Shown here: positions 12,601 through 25,868 of the stretch, piece by piece
Position numbering within the stretch: position 1 is the stretch's first letter
Layout: each line of letters opens with the position of its first letter
Assembly: GCF_009730915.1 (NCBI RefSeq)
Contig: NC_052474.1
Location: 18,635,501-18,699,500 of the forward strand
Length of the DNA: 64,000 nucleotides
Reading direction: 5' to 3'
From: Dioscorea cayenensis subsp. rotundata
Lineage: Eukaryota > Streptophyta > Magnoliopsida > Dioscoreales > Dioscoreaceae
Made by a program: the position numbers and the translations under genes
Notes under the pieces: generated by a model
The model's input: only the letters and a program-made list of their open reading frames with translations
Database searches by the model: none
What the model was told of the DNA's origin: nothing

Positions 12601-13010
12601 TCTAGCATAATAATGAAAACTACTTCCCTTATTATCCGTAGACGGCATGATGCCATTAAAATCCCCCAGAACAATCCATGGTAAATTAAGTTTTGGGATC
12701 AACGAAAGCTCTTTCCAAAGCTTCCTTTGCAACTTGGGATGTTGGGCATTATAGACCACCAAAATTATCCACTGATGATCAGCAAAGGAGGAGAAAATTA
12801 AATGAAGGGCTCGGTGGGAATGAACCACCAGAGAAATTTTGCCCAAGTATTTGAGCCATAAAATAATGATCGCTCCTGTCTCCACCAACGCAAAAATATC
12901 CACACGATTCTCTCTCATAAGTCTACGGATACGGTATAACTTATCTTTGCCCATTGAGCCCCAACATTTCCAACCCATAATGCTTAGAGTCCCTGTCATC
13001 ATGAACAAGA
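9660..13010 (-). pseudogene. LINE ORF2: endonuclease, reverse transcriptase, RNase H
   Basis: The endonuclease part (13008-12445) shows the WIVLGDFN motif of the exo/endonuclease-phosphatase fold and YSWCNGR, typical of plant L1 elements. The reverse transcriptase carries the catalytic MYADDLIL box (about 11014-10991), preceded by GKSPGPNGFNVEFY (about 11715-11670). The C-terminal GGLGLTLLDSKE (about 9925-9890) resembles an RNase H domain. Numerous frame breaks (for example near 12060, 11570, 11060, 10800 and 10530) mean that no full-length protein can be made. Confidence 0.8.
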
Positions 13011-13159
13011 GATGTCATAAGGATTAATCAAACAAAAAACAGGTTAAAACATAACAGACAAAAACAAAAGCAAGAGTTAAGCTGAGGGTGTATGAGGTAT
13101 GGAGATCCGGATAGGATCTCCATCGTCAATATCCCCAGTTTTTACTTTCTTTTGAGAAG

Positions 13160-14929
13160 ATGTTAACTAACACATCCTTTCTGAGCCAAAGTTTCTTTTC
13201 GAATCTCTTCTTTAAATTTGCTCAAGATGGTAGAGTCCTCCAATTCATCAGTTGTGTCCATGTCTCCGTCAGAATCATCAGACTCAGACATTGAGTCCAC
13301 AGAAGATCCAGTTTCATCCTCTTCCTCCGAGAGTAGGTTTTCTAAATCATCAACAGCAAGTTGATGCATCTCTCCTTCACCAACATCCTTGGCATCGGAA
13401 TCATTAACTCCCAAGAGAAGAGTAGGAGGAGGATCATCTTCTATAACCTACTGGGGAGAGCCGCGACCATTGCCTTTTTTCACATGGGGACAGTGGCAAG
13501 CATCTGTCCCGTTACTGACCCCGAGGCCTCAATAACAATGCCTTTGCCATTTTTGTCTCGCTTTAATGCACCTTGAGAACTGATGGAAGCCAGCCGCTTC
13601 GGCTCCTTGAGAACCTGCAAAACAGAATTATCGATAAGAACAGCACCCGTCACTGTAACCTTGGAAGATGGATCAGACTGTGAACGGTCAGAAAAGTGGG
13701 GAACGGGAGTCTCAAGGACTGTCAAGCTCTCATTGGGAAGGGAGGAACCCATTGAACTATCACTTCCCCTAGGAGATAAGCCACCACGTCCACTGCAAGC
13801 CCTATGTCCACCACGTATTCCAAAAGGTCTCCCCTTGCCTTCCACATGTCGATTATCAAAGCCATCACTCTGACAATCATCATGAGAGGATCGAACGACA
13901 GGAATTGTCTCATTCCTTCCCCCTGTTACACGTGCGATCCATGTGCCGACGCAAAACCAGCACATCCTCAGCCTCTCCCCCTGTATCTCCAGTGAGTGGC
14001 AAGCATCTAGGATCCGAACTCCACCTCCATAGATTCCCGCTTTTACTCATTGTTATCCATGGCCTCTGAAGACTGAGCTGCAACCAGCCTCACCTGAGAA
14101 CTCACTGGATTTAACACAGAACTATTTGGAGGTTAGCCGCCCTCAGTGACATTCTCATCATCTAGTCCTCCTGTGGGCCTTCATCTCGGCGGCTACAGCT
14201 AGTACTCCCATGGCCAACCATACCGCACAAATAGCAAAAAGTAGGTAACCATTCGTAGAGAATGACTCAAACACCCTTGTATCACCATCTTTCACCCAGA
14301 AATCTCTACTCAGAGGACGGGCAAGATCCAGGTCCAGGAAAACTTTGTCATATCGAGCTCTTGACATGGATAAAGTAAACTCATCGATCTTCAGGAGCTT
14401 ACCAGTTGGTTCCGTGATAAAATTTAAGGACTCCCCATCCCACAGCTCGATCAGAAGGTTGTGAAGTTACAGCTATACCATTGCCCTTGTTAACTTGGTA
14501 TGAGCTGGCTCGAAGTACGGTTGCGAAGGAACCAGTTGCAATGTAAGTCCGTTCACCGTCCAAGGTCTACTGAAGAGCAGCTGTTGTTTAGTGGAGCAGT
14601 TCCACAGCGTATAACAGGTACCTGTTTGGTATGTCGGAGATGTGTATGACTCCATAGGGTTTCCACAAGCCTAAAAGAATGGCTTTTACCATCTCAAAAG
14701 GATGTGATTTACCAAAGAGGTTACCATATAACACTAGATGGAATCTCCTATGAGCCCGTTGCCTCATCTATGCATCAACCCGAACAGATTCAGATATTGA
14801 AGCTTTGAGTTTATTGAGTGTCGCCTCATCCAGAGGAGCCGACGGTGCAGTGTGCTTAGGAGCAGCACTGGCAACGGCTGCCCATGAGGGAAGAGAGGGA
14901 GGTTCACCAAAGGAGCCGATGTTGGTCAT
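13160..14929 (-). pseudogene. LINE ORF1 (gag-like, DUF4283-type)
   Basis: The likely start is ATG at 14929-14927 (MTNIGSFGEPPSLPSWA), only about 20 bases inside the 5' end of the element. Further on, a frame near 14158-14367 reads RARYDKVFLDLDLARPLSRDFWV, like the DUF4283/zinc-knuckle ORF1 proteins of plant L1 elements, in which a 'vElDlakPLp' motif is common. The acidic C-terminal part near 13163-13414 is rich in D, E and S. In-frame stops and frame changes split it into at least four open pieces. Confidence 0.65.
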
Positions 14930-14963
14930 GTTGGCTGGAATCTTGTTCTTCACTAACTCATTT

Positions 14964-15944
14964 GCATTGAGTTCTAAAACTGAGCAACTACCCAAGACTC
15001 TTGAAAATCATGGTTTCCTATCATATATGCAGAATTTGGACATGCCTTATAGCATATTGAGACAAATCACTCTCCTTCGGGCCAATGGATGGATGTGTAT
15101 TGCTAACGACCAATTTCCGTATATATCTCCCATTATGGCTTCAACTCCTTTGACAAAAGAACTTGTTTTGCTAGTGCATTCATTCAATGAATTTCCGATG
15201 CTTGCTGGCATTCCTGAACGAGTGTCTCGAACACATATTGTCTTGCTTTTGACTAGGATAAGGAACCATCAGCACAATACTTTTCTTGTGGCATTTGGCA
15301 TCGCAACAGCACTGGTGGATCGGTATGGTTGGTGTAATGAGTTGCTTGAATCTCACTGACTGCTTCCTGTGATGGATCAGAAAGCTGTGATTTATTGGAA
15401 CATTTTGTTAGCGGGATATGCCCATGCTGATTTTATTATGCTAAAAGCGCCTCTGAGTGATGATGATGGAATTTTAATTGATGCCCATTCACTTTTCATT
15501 AATGAATTTAGTATGACCAGAGAGAGTAACATTGATCAAAAAGATCACAACACTCCATTCTTCATGTCTGCCTGCAAAGTTATTGATTGCTATAGTAATA
15601 TGCTGGCAGCTGGTGTGAGAATCCACATGGAATGGGGCTTCTTAACGGCCACCATCTCAAGAGATTATGGTAATAAAACTTTATTGCCGGTTTGGTGGAT
15701 TGGTGTTGCTATTTCTATTGATCGTGTGGGAATTTTGGTTACTCTTGCAATTATTTTTGCTCTGCAGACCAGGTTCGTTTTGAGACCCATTACAACACCC
15801 AATGGAATTGTTCCATTTCAACTAAGATACCTTGGTGCCGAAGCTGCATTTAATTGAGACAAGAAGAGGTTTCATCAATCATAGCATCAATTATTGCAAA
15901 AGTGTTTTTTAGAGTACTTTGACCTTGAGGACAAGGTATTTGTT
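14964..15944 (+). pseudogene. Unidentified coding-like interior of the nested element
   Basis: One open frame runs from the LINE junction to a stop at 15357-15359 (...FALSSKTEQLPKTLENHG...CNELLESH). A second runs from 15372 to 15857 (MDQKAVIYWNILLAGYAHADF...). The stretch QKAVIYWNILLAGYAHAD faintly resembles a pentatricopeptide repeat (VvSWNaLIsGYA), but no second repeat is visible, so I do not assign it. After a stop the frame continues to FDLEDKV just before the polypurine tract. The frames are long for neutral DNA, suggesting captured exons or a decayed element protein. Confidence 0.4.
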
Positions 15945-15958
15945 AAAGGGAAGGGTAA

Positions 15959-16617
15959 TGTTATGTATCCATTGGTGGTGGTCAGTAAGAGGGTCAAAGT
16001 ATCCAACGAAGACAAAAAGGCAAGTGTGACCCATATGAGGGAATATATATCTAGGGCGTGTGGCCAAGGAGAAAAGCTATATCGTGGGTGACATGGGTCA
16101 AAAGGGAGCGTGCGAGAGGAGGTTAAGCACAAAGTCGCAAGTATATTTATCAGGAGGGATATCAACAATAAAAGGAAGAGATGAAGGAGGAGAATACTGG
16201 TATTGTGTGGACTTAGGCCCTGGTGTCTCTCCAGTGTGACAGCATGGATTAGCTGAAGGTGGATCGGGTTCTACTCTGAATTTCTGGTGAATCTTCGGAT
16301 GGTTATCTTCTTATTTTGATTGCAAATAAATGTATGATCTAGTGAGATTGTTCTAGATCTAAAACTCACTTATCTATTAAAGCTATTTTAGTACTTGCTT
16401 GTTATTTTCTTGGATGATTGTTGTTGCTGTTGTTTGCTGACCTGGAGATATAGATCTAAAGGATTGAGGTTCTTAATTGCTTAGAAGAGTGAATGAATTG
16501 AATTTAGTTGAGCAATGATAGGGGAAATCCAGGAAATTACTAGATTTATGCATTGATTATGCTATTTTGATTGTTCCTTGTTGATCCATAGCATGTTGTG
16601 ATTAAATATTCATTACA
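15959..16617 (+). repeat. Right LTR of the nested retrotransposon
   Basis: Direct repeat of 1546-2211, starting TGTTATGTATCC directly after the polypurine tract and ending CATTACA. It is followed by ATGG, which also precedes the left LTR. Landmark blocks are in the same order as in the left copy. Confidence 0.8.
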
Positions 16618-19060
16618 ATGGCTTGTTGATGCAGTTGTTTGATGTTTGTTTATGATTTTTTTTTTTTTTATTGTAGTGTTTGTAGAAGTTCTTTTTGTTA
16701 ATTAATAGCAGTTATTTTAGCTCTTTTTTATCACAAAAAGTAAATAAATAATAAATAACAATTGATCATATGGGATATTGCACTAGTAAAGCAAAAAAAC
16801 TCAATTCTATATAAATCAAACCTATCCACTTCCAAATGCATCATGAATTATGGGCCCAGCTACAGAAAATAAAATTATGTTATTAAACCTACCCTAGTTT
16901 GATTGAAAAACATGAACAAAAGGGTATTATAGTGCAAGAAATTGCCAATTGAAGTATCAAATTGACAAAATTGGAGCTTGAAGGGTTAGTGTACAACTGA
17001 GGTAAAAGTAATTGATTTTCTGTCAGAAACACATGCTTATAAGCCTTATATAGGAACCATTTAGAGAAAAAATTAATAGTACTACTATTTGAACGTTTAA
17101 AAAGAGATAAGAGCACACCTGTAGGAGAACTCATGACAAACCAAACTCCACTAAAAACCTTCCCTTAATAATTTCCTTCTGGTTTTGAACCTTGGACCAG
17201 ATCAATTGTATGAAACTGACCAAGAAATCATAAAATGCTGAAAATAAAAATAATCGGAGATAAGGAACCCTGCAAATCTAGCCCAATAAACAATGTAACT
17301 TATACAACATTTAAAAAAATGGAAAAATATCAGTGATTTTCTATAGAGAAGTAATTAGATGAAAAAGCAATATAAAAGTTATTGGCAATTAGATCCTTGG
17401 GATGATGGCTATTGCGAACTTAAACTCTATTGAAATCAAGAAAAGGCTACAAATAGCAAAAATGAGGTTAGGAAAAACACTAGAAACTAACAACACTAAA
17501 GAGAATTCAGAAATCCTAAGAAAATAAACTCCAATAAAATCAAGAAAAATGCACAAAAAAAGGAATTTAGAAAAATTTGGAAAGAAAATCTAAAAACACC
17601 GAAAAATTACCGAGGACCAAGAAAGTAAATCCAGTGGTTTTCGAAAGAGAAGAGAATTCAAGAGCAAAAAGAAAGGATATTGGCAAATAAGCTATTGAGA
17701 TAACTACTAAGAAAGCAAAACACCAATAAAAATCAAGTAAACCTCGTAAATCCACGTGAATTACCAACACAAAAAGGCGTATACATGATTTCAAGACCCT
17801 TGAAAGAAAGCCTGATAAACTGAGAAAAAAAAAGGAAAAACATCTACAAAATCGATGAGATTAAATGCAGATAAGAGAGATCAAAAGAGAAATATCAAAT
17901 CGTTGAGCATTAGTTTTCCTAGATAAAATCTAAAAAAACCATGAAAGTAAAACTACTCCAATCAATAATTAAACTCTAGAAGGCTCAATTAAAATATCTA
18001 AAATAAGATCAGAAACCCTAGAAACAAAAATGATAAGAAATTAGAGATCACCCTATGGAGATTAGAGAAGAGAAATCAAGAAGACGAACATTAGTTTCTT
18101 TGAGAATTAGCGGATGAGAGAGATCAAGGAGGAGGAAAAATGGGGGATATAAGTAACTAGGGTTTTGTTTCAACCTTTCGAGTCCCAAATATTTATAAAT
18201 ATAAATCTGCAGATAATCACTAAAATAAATTCACGTATCTTTCTCCTTTCCCTTTCATCCCTCCACTCGTAAATACTCCGACCAAATCCCTTTACTTTCG
18301 AAAACGCGTCCCACTTAGTAGAACGCTCTCGAAATAGTCCCTCTACTTTTAAAAAACGCCACACTTAATCCTTTCAAATTGGTCTATTTTTAAAAGAGTA
18401 GGACTAAATGAGAGCATTTCTAACCGAGCCGCATACATTTTTAAAGAGAGAGACTAATGAGCAACTTTTGAGAGAGTGACTATAAGAGAGGAAAAGTAGA
18501 GGTGAACAATTAACAGATCATACCATATAAATTAGGGTGAAAGCAGCTATTGTGTACTGCAGGACTATTCACTTTCTATCCTAGCCAGCAGGTGGCGGTC
18601 CAACGGCATGCAACTTCGGTTTGAAAAATAAAATCAAATAATAAAAAGTTAATTATAGTTTATTATTATTAATCATTCTAGTAATGTGAGTTTTTTTTTC
18701 CGTTGAAGGTTGAAGCTTGAATCATTAGGATAGTTTTAAATTTATTGATAAATTAGCAAAACCAACATTACCATTTTTCCCCATGTTTTTAGACTTTTTA
18801 TATTTATTTTTATTGCAAATATAACCATTAAAAATTTATATCATCTATTAAACATATTTTCTGATAAAATTTACAAACCAGTACTCATTTATTTAAAAAG
18901 ATTTCTTTATTTGAAGACATACTTAATACAATTATTAAAACATTTCATTTTTATGTCATTTATCTTACACGAGTAATAATAATATAATAATTTTTAAAAA
19001 CACTTGCCCTCACTGCAACAAGAAAAACAGGTAAACAAACATAACAAATATAGATCACCA
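16618..19060. other. Intergenic; promoter-like patch on minus strand
   Basis: No protein gene can be supported. Read on the minus strand, 18200-18060 has a TATA-like ATTTATAAATAT, then AAAACCCTAG (telo-box-like) and pyrimidine-rich TTTTTCCTCCTCCTTG, which looks like a plant promoter plus 5' leader. No coding exon follows convincingly; a candidate exon-like piece on the minus strand at about 16878-16838 (bounded by TGTAG and GTTTGA) encodes GPIIHDAFGSG and is not recognised. 18290-18500 holds imperfect inverted and direct copies of TAGTCCCTCTACTTTTAAA-like sequence, suggesting the end of an old DNA transposon. Confidence 0.35.
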
Positions 19061-19267
19061 CTGTGTAAACTCAAACAAATTCAAGTTGAAAACTTATAAT
19101 AAATTTCAAAATCAGTCTCGCCTTGCAAGTCTTGCAAGAATAAAGATAACTCAAAATGTTCGGATAAAAGATAAACAGCAAATGAGAAACGAAGGGAAAT
19201 TTGTCCTTCATAACAAAAGTAACATGATCCCATCAAGAGATCATCATCAGAGAATATAGGGCAAGGT

Positions 19268-21278
<2,011 letters not shown>

Positions 21279-21584
21279 CCTTCGCCCTCCTAAACAAAAC
21301 ATCATTTCAGATAACAAAGATAACTCCATGAATCAATCATAAAAGCCAATAAGGTTTCATAAATCTACCCAAAAAAGCTAAATCATCGCTCGAGAATCTC
21401 AAAAACAACTATTCCTGGCACCAAATGCATCTAAGAATAGGAAAAATTGCAGAAAAAACAAGAGGGGATGTGAATCTAATCACTAATAACAACAAATTTA
21501 ATCGATGAGCTCATGAACACAGATCAAAACTGAAGAAAAATCGAAGAGAAAACAGCAATGGTGATCAAAGTCTAGAGAAGGACC

Positions 21585-21650
21585 TGCTTCTTCGAGCTCC
21601 CACCCTCGGCGGCGAGGGACTCAAAACCCTAGCATGCGTTTATATAGACT
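21585..21650 (-). promoter_or_regulatory. RPL3 core promoter and 5' leader
   Basis: On the minus strand a TATATAAA box lies at 21646-21639, followed by a CTAGGGTTT telo box (21632-21624), an element enriched in promoters of plant ribosomal-protein genes. A 5' untranslated exon ends at 21584 with a GTCCTT donor. The 3' splice site of this leader intron is TTTGTTTAG near 21290, about 11 bases upstream of the ATG. Confidence 0.6.
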
Positions 21651-22718
21651 CTAAATGACTAAACTAACCTTGGTTGAAGGAGAGTTTTGTGGATCGATGG
21701 GTGGGTAATAAAGGTATTTAATTTGTTGCTTGATCGGGTCCTAACGTTTTAGTTAACTACTTAACTTGGATTCATGTTCATGGTAGCATGAGCATGTCCA
21801 TTCGAATATTCTCTATTTACTGAAATTACTAATTAGTTCATTGAATGAAATTAAAATTGGATGTGAATCAGCTATTGATTCCTAATTGAATTCAATTTGG
21901 TACTGATAATCTAATAACTTAAAAATTTTGTGCAAGTATATACACCAACCATAAGCCGATATTAAACATGAAAAGGTTATTTGTTTTGCTAATGATTTTT
22001 TAATTTATTGATACTGAATTCTTTATAGGGATGTAATATAGTTTTTATAAATATATATCCTCTCAATTTAACCGTTAAAGATGTGGTATTAATCTAATAC
22101 AATTCAATTTTTTTATTTTTTATTCTTAAAAGCTGTTAGAGTCATATTTTAAGTTTAAAATTTAAAGGCAATAATAAAACATACAATTGTTGAGAATATA
22201 TATATAATTGAGCCTATATACTATTGTTTTTAATAAATTTTGGTTTATCCATTTATATATATAATTATTTGACAAGTTTAATAACATACACTAAATCTAC
22301 CATACCTCAAATGCAGATTGATCTTATTATGAAAAATGAAGATGAGACATTCAAAAGGTTTTGAGTTCAAAACTCGTTAGATGCAATAATGGTAATGGGT
22401 CACCAGTTGTGGGTATGCGGGTTCGATAATTAATTCTCAGACCATGTGCACGCCTGATGTATATAACGCTTGTCTCTTTTTCTCCCAAAAAAAAAAAAAA
22501 AGGTTTGATTACATACAAAAGTTATAATTTATCTAAGTTTTTTGAAAAACCACGTGGTGTTGTGAGTAACTCTATGTAATGTAGTATTGCCTTGAATCAA
22601 TTACCAAAAAAAGGCTTTTCCCTTGAATTAATTACCAACACAAGTAAAAGATCTAAGTAGTGTAGTATTGCTTTGAATTTTGAATTGACTTCTAAAGTTC
22701 ATCTGCTAATGTAGTGCA
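21651..22718. other. Intergenic AT-rich region
   Basis: RPL3 upstream sequence followed by A/T-rich DNA without supported genes. A possible SINE ends in a 15-base A run at 22487-22501 (separate entry). The stretch ends at the target duplication of the FAR1-type MULE. Confidence 0.6.
22330..22501 (+). mobile_element. Possible tRNA-derived SINE with poly-A tail
   Basis: Contains a B-box-like GCGGGTTCGATAATT preceded by a second GAGTTCAAAACTC-like match. It is followed by GATGTATATAACGCTTGTCTCTTTT and an uninterrupted A run (22487-22501). The layout matches plant SINEs. The target duplication and A box are not clear, so identity is tentative. Confidence 0.4.
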
Positions 22719-22727
22719 CATAAAAGA

Positions 22728-22835
22728 GAGTAATGCTATTCGTTCCCATCAAACCTCCCGAATTGTTAAACCGAATGAGGTGGCAGCATATATTCTCTTT
22801 CCTAGTCAGTTGAATTTAAAAATAAAAAATAAAAA
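22728..22835 (+). repeat. Left terminal inverted repeat of the FAR1-type MULE
   Basis: Starts GAGTAATGCTATTCGTTCC and includes CCGAATTGTTAAACCGAATGAGGTGGCAGCATAT, which is shared in inverted form with 28785-28891. It lacks a short TGGCATCAACGTCAGCATA insertion present in the right copy. Confidence 0.88.
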
Positions 22836-23728
22836 CAACAAAAAGTCTCCATCCAAGCAACCCGAGATTACTCTCCTCATATTCCCTCTCACGATCTCCG
22901 CCCTGTCTCTCCTTCTCACATTGGCCGTCGCAGTTGCCGTCGTCGTCCCAGTCCCAGCTCCCCATCAAGCCATTGTCGTTCCGACTCAAGCTGAATGCCC
23001 ACGTGCTGTCGCTGTCCTGTCCCGGCTCACGCCATCGCCGTCCTGTCCCGGCTCTCTTTCTCACCGTTACTGAGCCATCTCATTGAATTTATTTACCCCT
23101 CTAGTTTCCAGTAGACATCGAGGTAAAAGATCTTGCCTTTTTTCTCCAAATTCAATTCATCTTTTATTCTTCTTGTCAAAGAGGAAGAGATACTGCTCTT
23201 GAGCTACAATTGGGTCTAATTTGCACACTTGGTGTTAATTAAAAACAATTAAGACCCTTTAATATCAGAGACCCTGGTGATTTTCTTAATGGTTTCCTTT
23301 CGTCCATTAGAAGTTATCAGGTCATTGTTGTATCTTTGTTTTCACATTGAATGAGATTTTGAGTAATGTAAGGATTATTGATTGTTTGTGTTATTTTTGA
23401 GAATTTAGTACTGTATATGTTGCTTGGATTGATTTTTGGTTTATGGAACCATGTTCTGCTATTTTATTTGAATGAAGTAGGCAAGAATATAAAAACTTTG
23501 TTGGAGATATTTTGGATCTTTTTAACCTTCATTTTATTAACTACTTTTTCAGCTTCACCCTTTAAGTAAATCTCAATTCTTGTAAAATATGAGGGTTTAT
23601 TTTAACAAAATGTTTCTTCAAAGTTTTGTAGTCTTTAAGGAAGCATATGCAAGCACTTGACATGGTTTTGGTTGAAAGCTATGGAACAATAAAGTTATGA
23701 TAGTATATTTAATTATACTACACTTATT

Positions 23729-23752
23729 ATATATATATATATATATATATAT
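23729..23752. repeat. (AT)n microsatellite
   Basis: An uninterrupted AT dinucleotide run just upstream of the transposase reading frame of the FAR1-type MULE. Confidence 0.9.
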
Positions 23753-23782
23753 TAATCAATATAGATCTAAATAAAAAACAAT

Positions 23783-25868
23783 ATGGTGGAATTGGAACAT
23801 GTGTCTTCTGAACTGAGCAAAAATAAGACAAAAGCTGGATCTTCTAGTATAGAGGATTTACTACATGGAAAAGTTGTTCTAAAGGCAGGAATGATACTTA
23901 ATTCTGAAGAAGAAGTTTACAATCTCTACATTGAGTTTGCTCGGCAAGAAAGTTTTGGCATTACAAAATGAAGCACAAGATCGGGAGAAGATGGAAAATT
24001 AAAGTATTACACACTTTCATGTGTAAGAGGTGGGAAAAAGGATGTCCATCGCCAAAAATGTTTTTCAACCCAAGGCTATCTACCAAAATGAATTGTCAAG
24101 CCAAGATCAATGTTATAATCAATAATGAACGATCGATGTACTATATCCCGTGTCAATTTGGAGCATAATCATGCTACGTAGTCCACATAAATCTTGTTTT
24201 CAAAAGTGCATTTAAAAATGGATGGATATGTGAAAAAGGAGGCTTGAATTAAATGATCAAGTGGGTATAGGCTTGATTAAGAATTTTCATTCTTTAGCTA
24301 TTGAAAGTGGCGGTTATGAGAACTTAACATACTCTGAGAAGGATTGCAGGAACTATATTACAAAAGCAAGGCAGCTTAGGCTTGGAGTTGGGGACGCTGA
24401 AGCACTTGAGAATTATTTCTCTCGTATGCACCAAAGAAATTCAATTTTTTTTTATATGATTGATATGGATGAGGAAGGTTGTTTGAGAAATGTTTTTTGG
24501 TAGATGTAAGGTCCAAACAGCTTATGAGGTTTTTGGTGATGTGGTATTATATGACACAACATACTTAACAAATAAGTATGACATGCCTTTTGCTCCTTTC
24601 GTTGATGTAAACCATCATAGGCAAACCATAGTATTTGGATATGGTTTGTTATTAAAGGAAGATACGTCAACTTACATTTGTCTATTTAAGACATGGTTAG
24701 AATGCATGTCTGGTAGGCCCCAAAGACAATAATTACATATCAATGCATGGTAATTCAAGGTGCGATTAAGACTGTTTTTCTGAATTCTCATCACCGGCTT
24801 TGTCTTTTGCATATAATGAAGAAGATTCTTGAGAAGCTTGGAAGATTCAATGAGTACAAGGCAATAAAGAAGATTTTGAAGAGTATTGTTTATGAGGCAG
24901 TGGATACTCAAGAATTCGAAGACATTTGGTTGAAGATGATAAAAGACTATAATATAGAAAAAAAAAAATGTATGACTGATTTTTTTTATATCAAAATTGG
25001 CGACGCTGGGCTCCAGTTCATATAAAAAGAGTTTTTTGGGTAAAAATGTCTACCTCTCAAATAAGTGAAAGCATAAATGTTTTTTTATGGCTACATTGGC
25101 CCTACAACATCATTAAAAAAATTTGTGGAGCAATATGACAATGCATTGAAAAGTAAGATTGAAAAGGAAAAACAATGTTGATTTTGCTTCTTTTTACACA
25201 TGCTTTCCAATGTTAACAGATTGTTATTTTGAGAGGCAATTATTAGAAGTTTATACAAATGAAAATTTCAAGTTGTTTGAAGATGAATTGAGAGGAATGC
25301 TATATTGCGATCTTGCACTTGTCAATTCAAATGGGCCAATATCTACATTTCATGTGACAGACATTTTCAAAGGAAAAGAAGGCAGACTCAGAAAAGAAGT
25401 TGTATTCATTGTATATTATAATGAAATTGAACTTGACACCAAGTGTTTATGCCTTTTATTTGAGTTTAGAAGAATTATTTGCAGGCATATATGCAAGGTT
25501 TTTATCAAGAGGAATGTAAAAGATTTTCCATCTCAATATATTTTACCCCGCTGGAGAAAAATATCAAACTCAGGCATACTTATCTGATGAATTGTTATGA
25601 TGGCACAGAAACTTGTGAGCGGAAAGTGCGATACAACAACTTATGTGCTCAATTTTCTAAAGCTGCTGAAATTGGAATACAATCCATGGGGAGATATAAT
25701 TTTTTAATGAAATGTGTTGATGGGGCAATAAAGAAGCTGATGGACAATACAATTTCTTGGGAGAGTCATTCAGAGCAACTTCTACCACCAGTTTTGAGGG
25801 AAGAAAATCATAACCAACACCAAGCAACCTCTTCAACTACAAAATTTCTAACTCCTTTAAAAGTGTAG
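23783..25868 (+). pseudogene. FAR1-related MULE transposase, frame-broken
   Basis: The N-terminus has a FAR1-type zinc-finger DNA-binding domain (EEEVYNLYIEFARQESFGI, then KMNCQAKINV and VNLEHNHA). The MULE transposase core follows: DCRNYITKARQLRLGVGDAEA, FFYMIDMDEEGCLRNVFW, FGDVVLYDTTYLTNKYDMPF (first catalytic Asp of the DDE set) and FAPFVDVNHH. A SWIM zinc finger closes it: CLCLLFEFRRIICRHICKVF (CxCx(n)CxH) near 25450-25500. The reading frame changes at several points (about 23968, 24165, 24501, 24513, 24735 and 25030); two of these fall in GG and AAA runs, where one extra base would restore the family motif, so some breaks may be sequencing errors. The gene probably supplied the transposase for this element. 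Confidence 0.85.

Larger units (their letters stand above)
9346..14951 (-). mobile_element. L1-type LINE retrotransposon, decayed
   Basis: A minus-strand non-LTR element of about 5.6 kb is flanked by a 12-bp duplication ACTAACTCATTT (9334-9345 and 14952-14963). In 5'-3' order on the minus strand it has an ORF1 (14929 to about 13160), an apurinic endonuclease domain (about 13010-12440), a reverse transcriptase (about 12070-10600) and an RNase H-like end (about 9930-9740). Its 3' end, read on the minus strand, ends in short A runs. Both ORFs are broken by stops and frameshifts, so it is non-functional. Removing it joins the host reading frame without a gap (YFTNS to FALSSK), which confirms the insertion point. 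Confidence 0.88.
1546..16617 (+). mobile_element. Nested LTR retrotransposon with captured gene sequence
   Basis: The outer element is bounded by two similar direct repeats of about 660 bp (1546-2211 and 15959-16617), each starting TGTTATGTATCC and ending CATTATA or CATTACA. The 4 bp ATGG flanks both ends. A polypurine tract (AAAGGGAAGGGTAA, 15945-15958) sits directly before the right LTR, as expected for plus-strand priming. Without the younger insertions (solo LTRs 2415-5201 and 5649-8435, LINE 9346-14951) the element is about 3.9 kb. It has no recognisable reverse transcriptase or integrase, so it is a non-autonomous element. The end of the internal region reads FDLEDKV plus a glycine/lysine-rich stretch, resembling the tail found before the 3' LTR of some Ty3/gypsy elements. 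The interior carries a gag-like start, an HSC70 fragment and unidentified coding-like sequence. Confidence 0.8.

Noticed and set aside
15369-15857. PPR gene
   Set aside because: Only one weak repeat-like stretch is visible and no second 35-residue unit follows.
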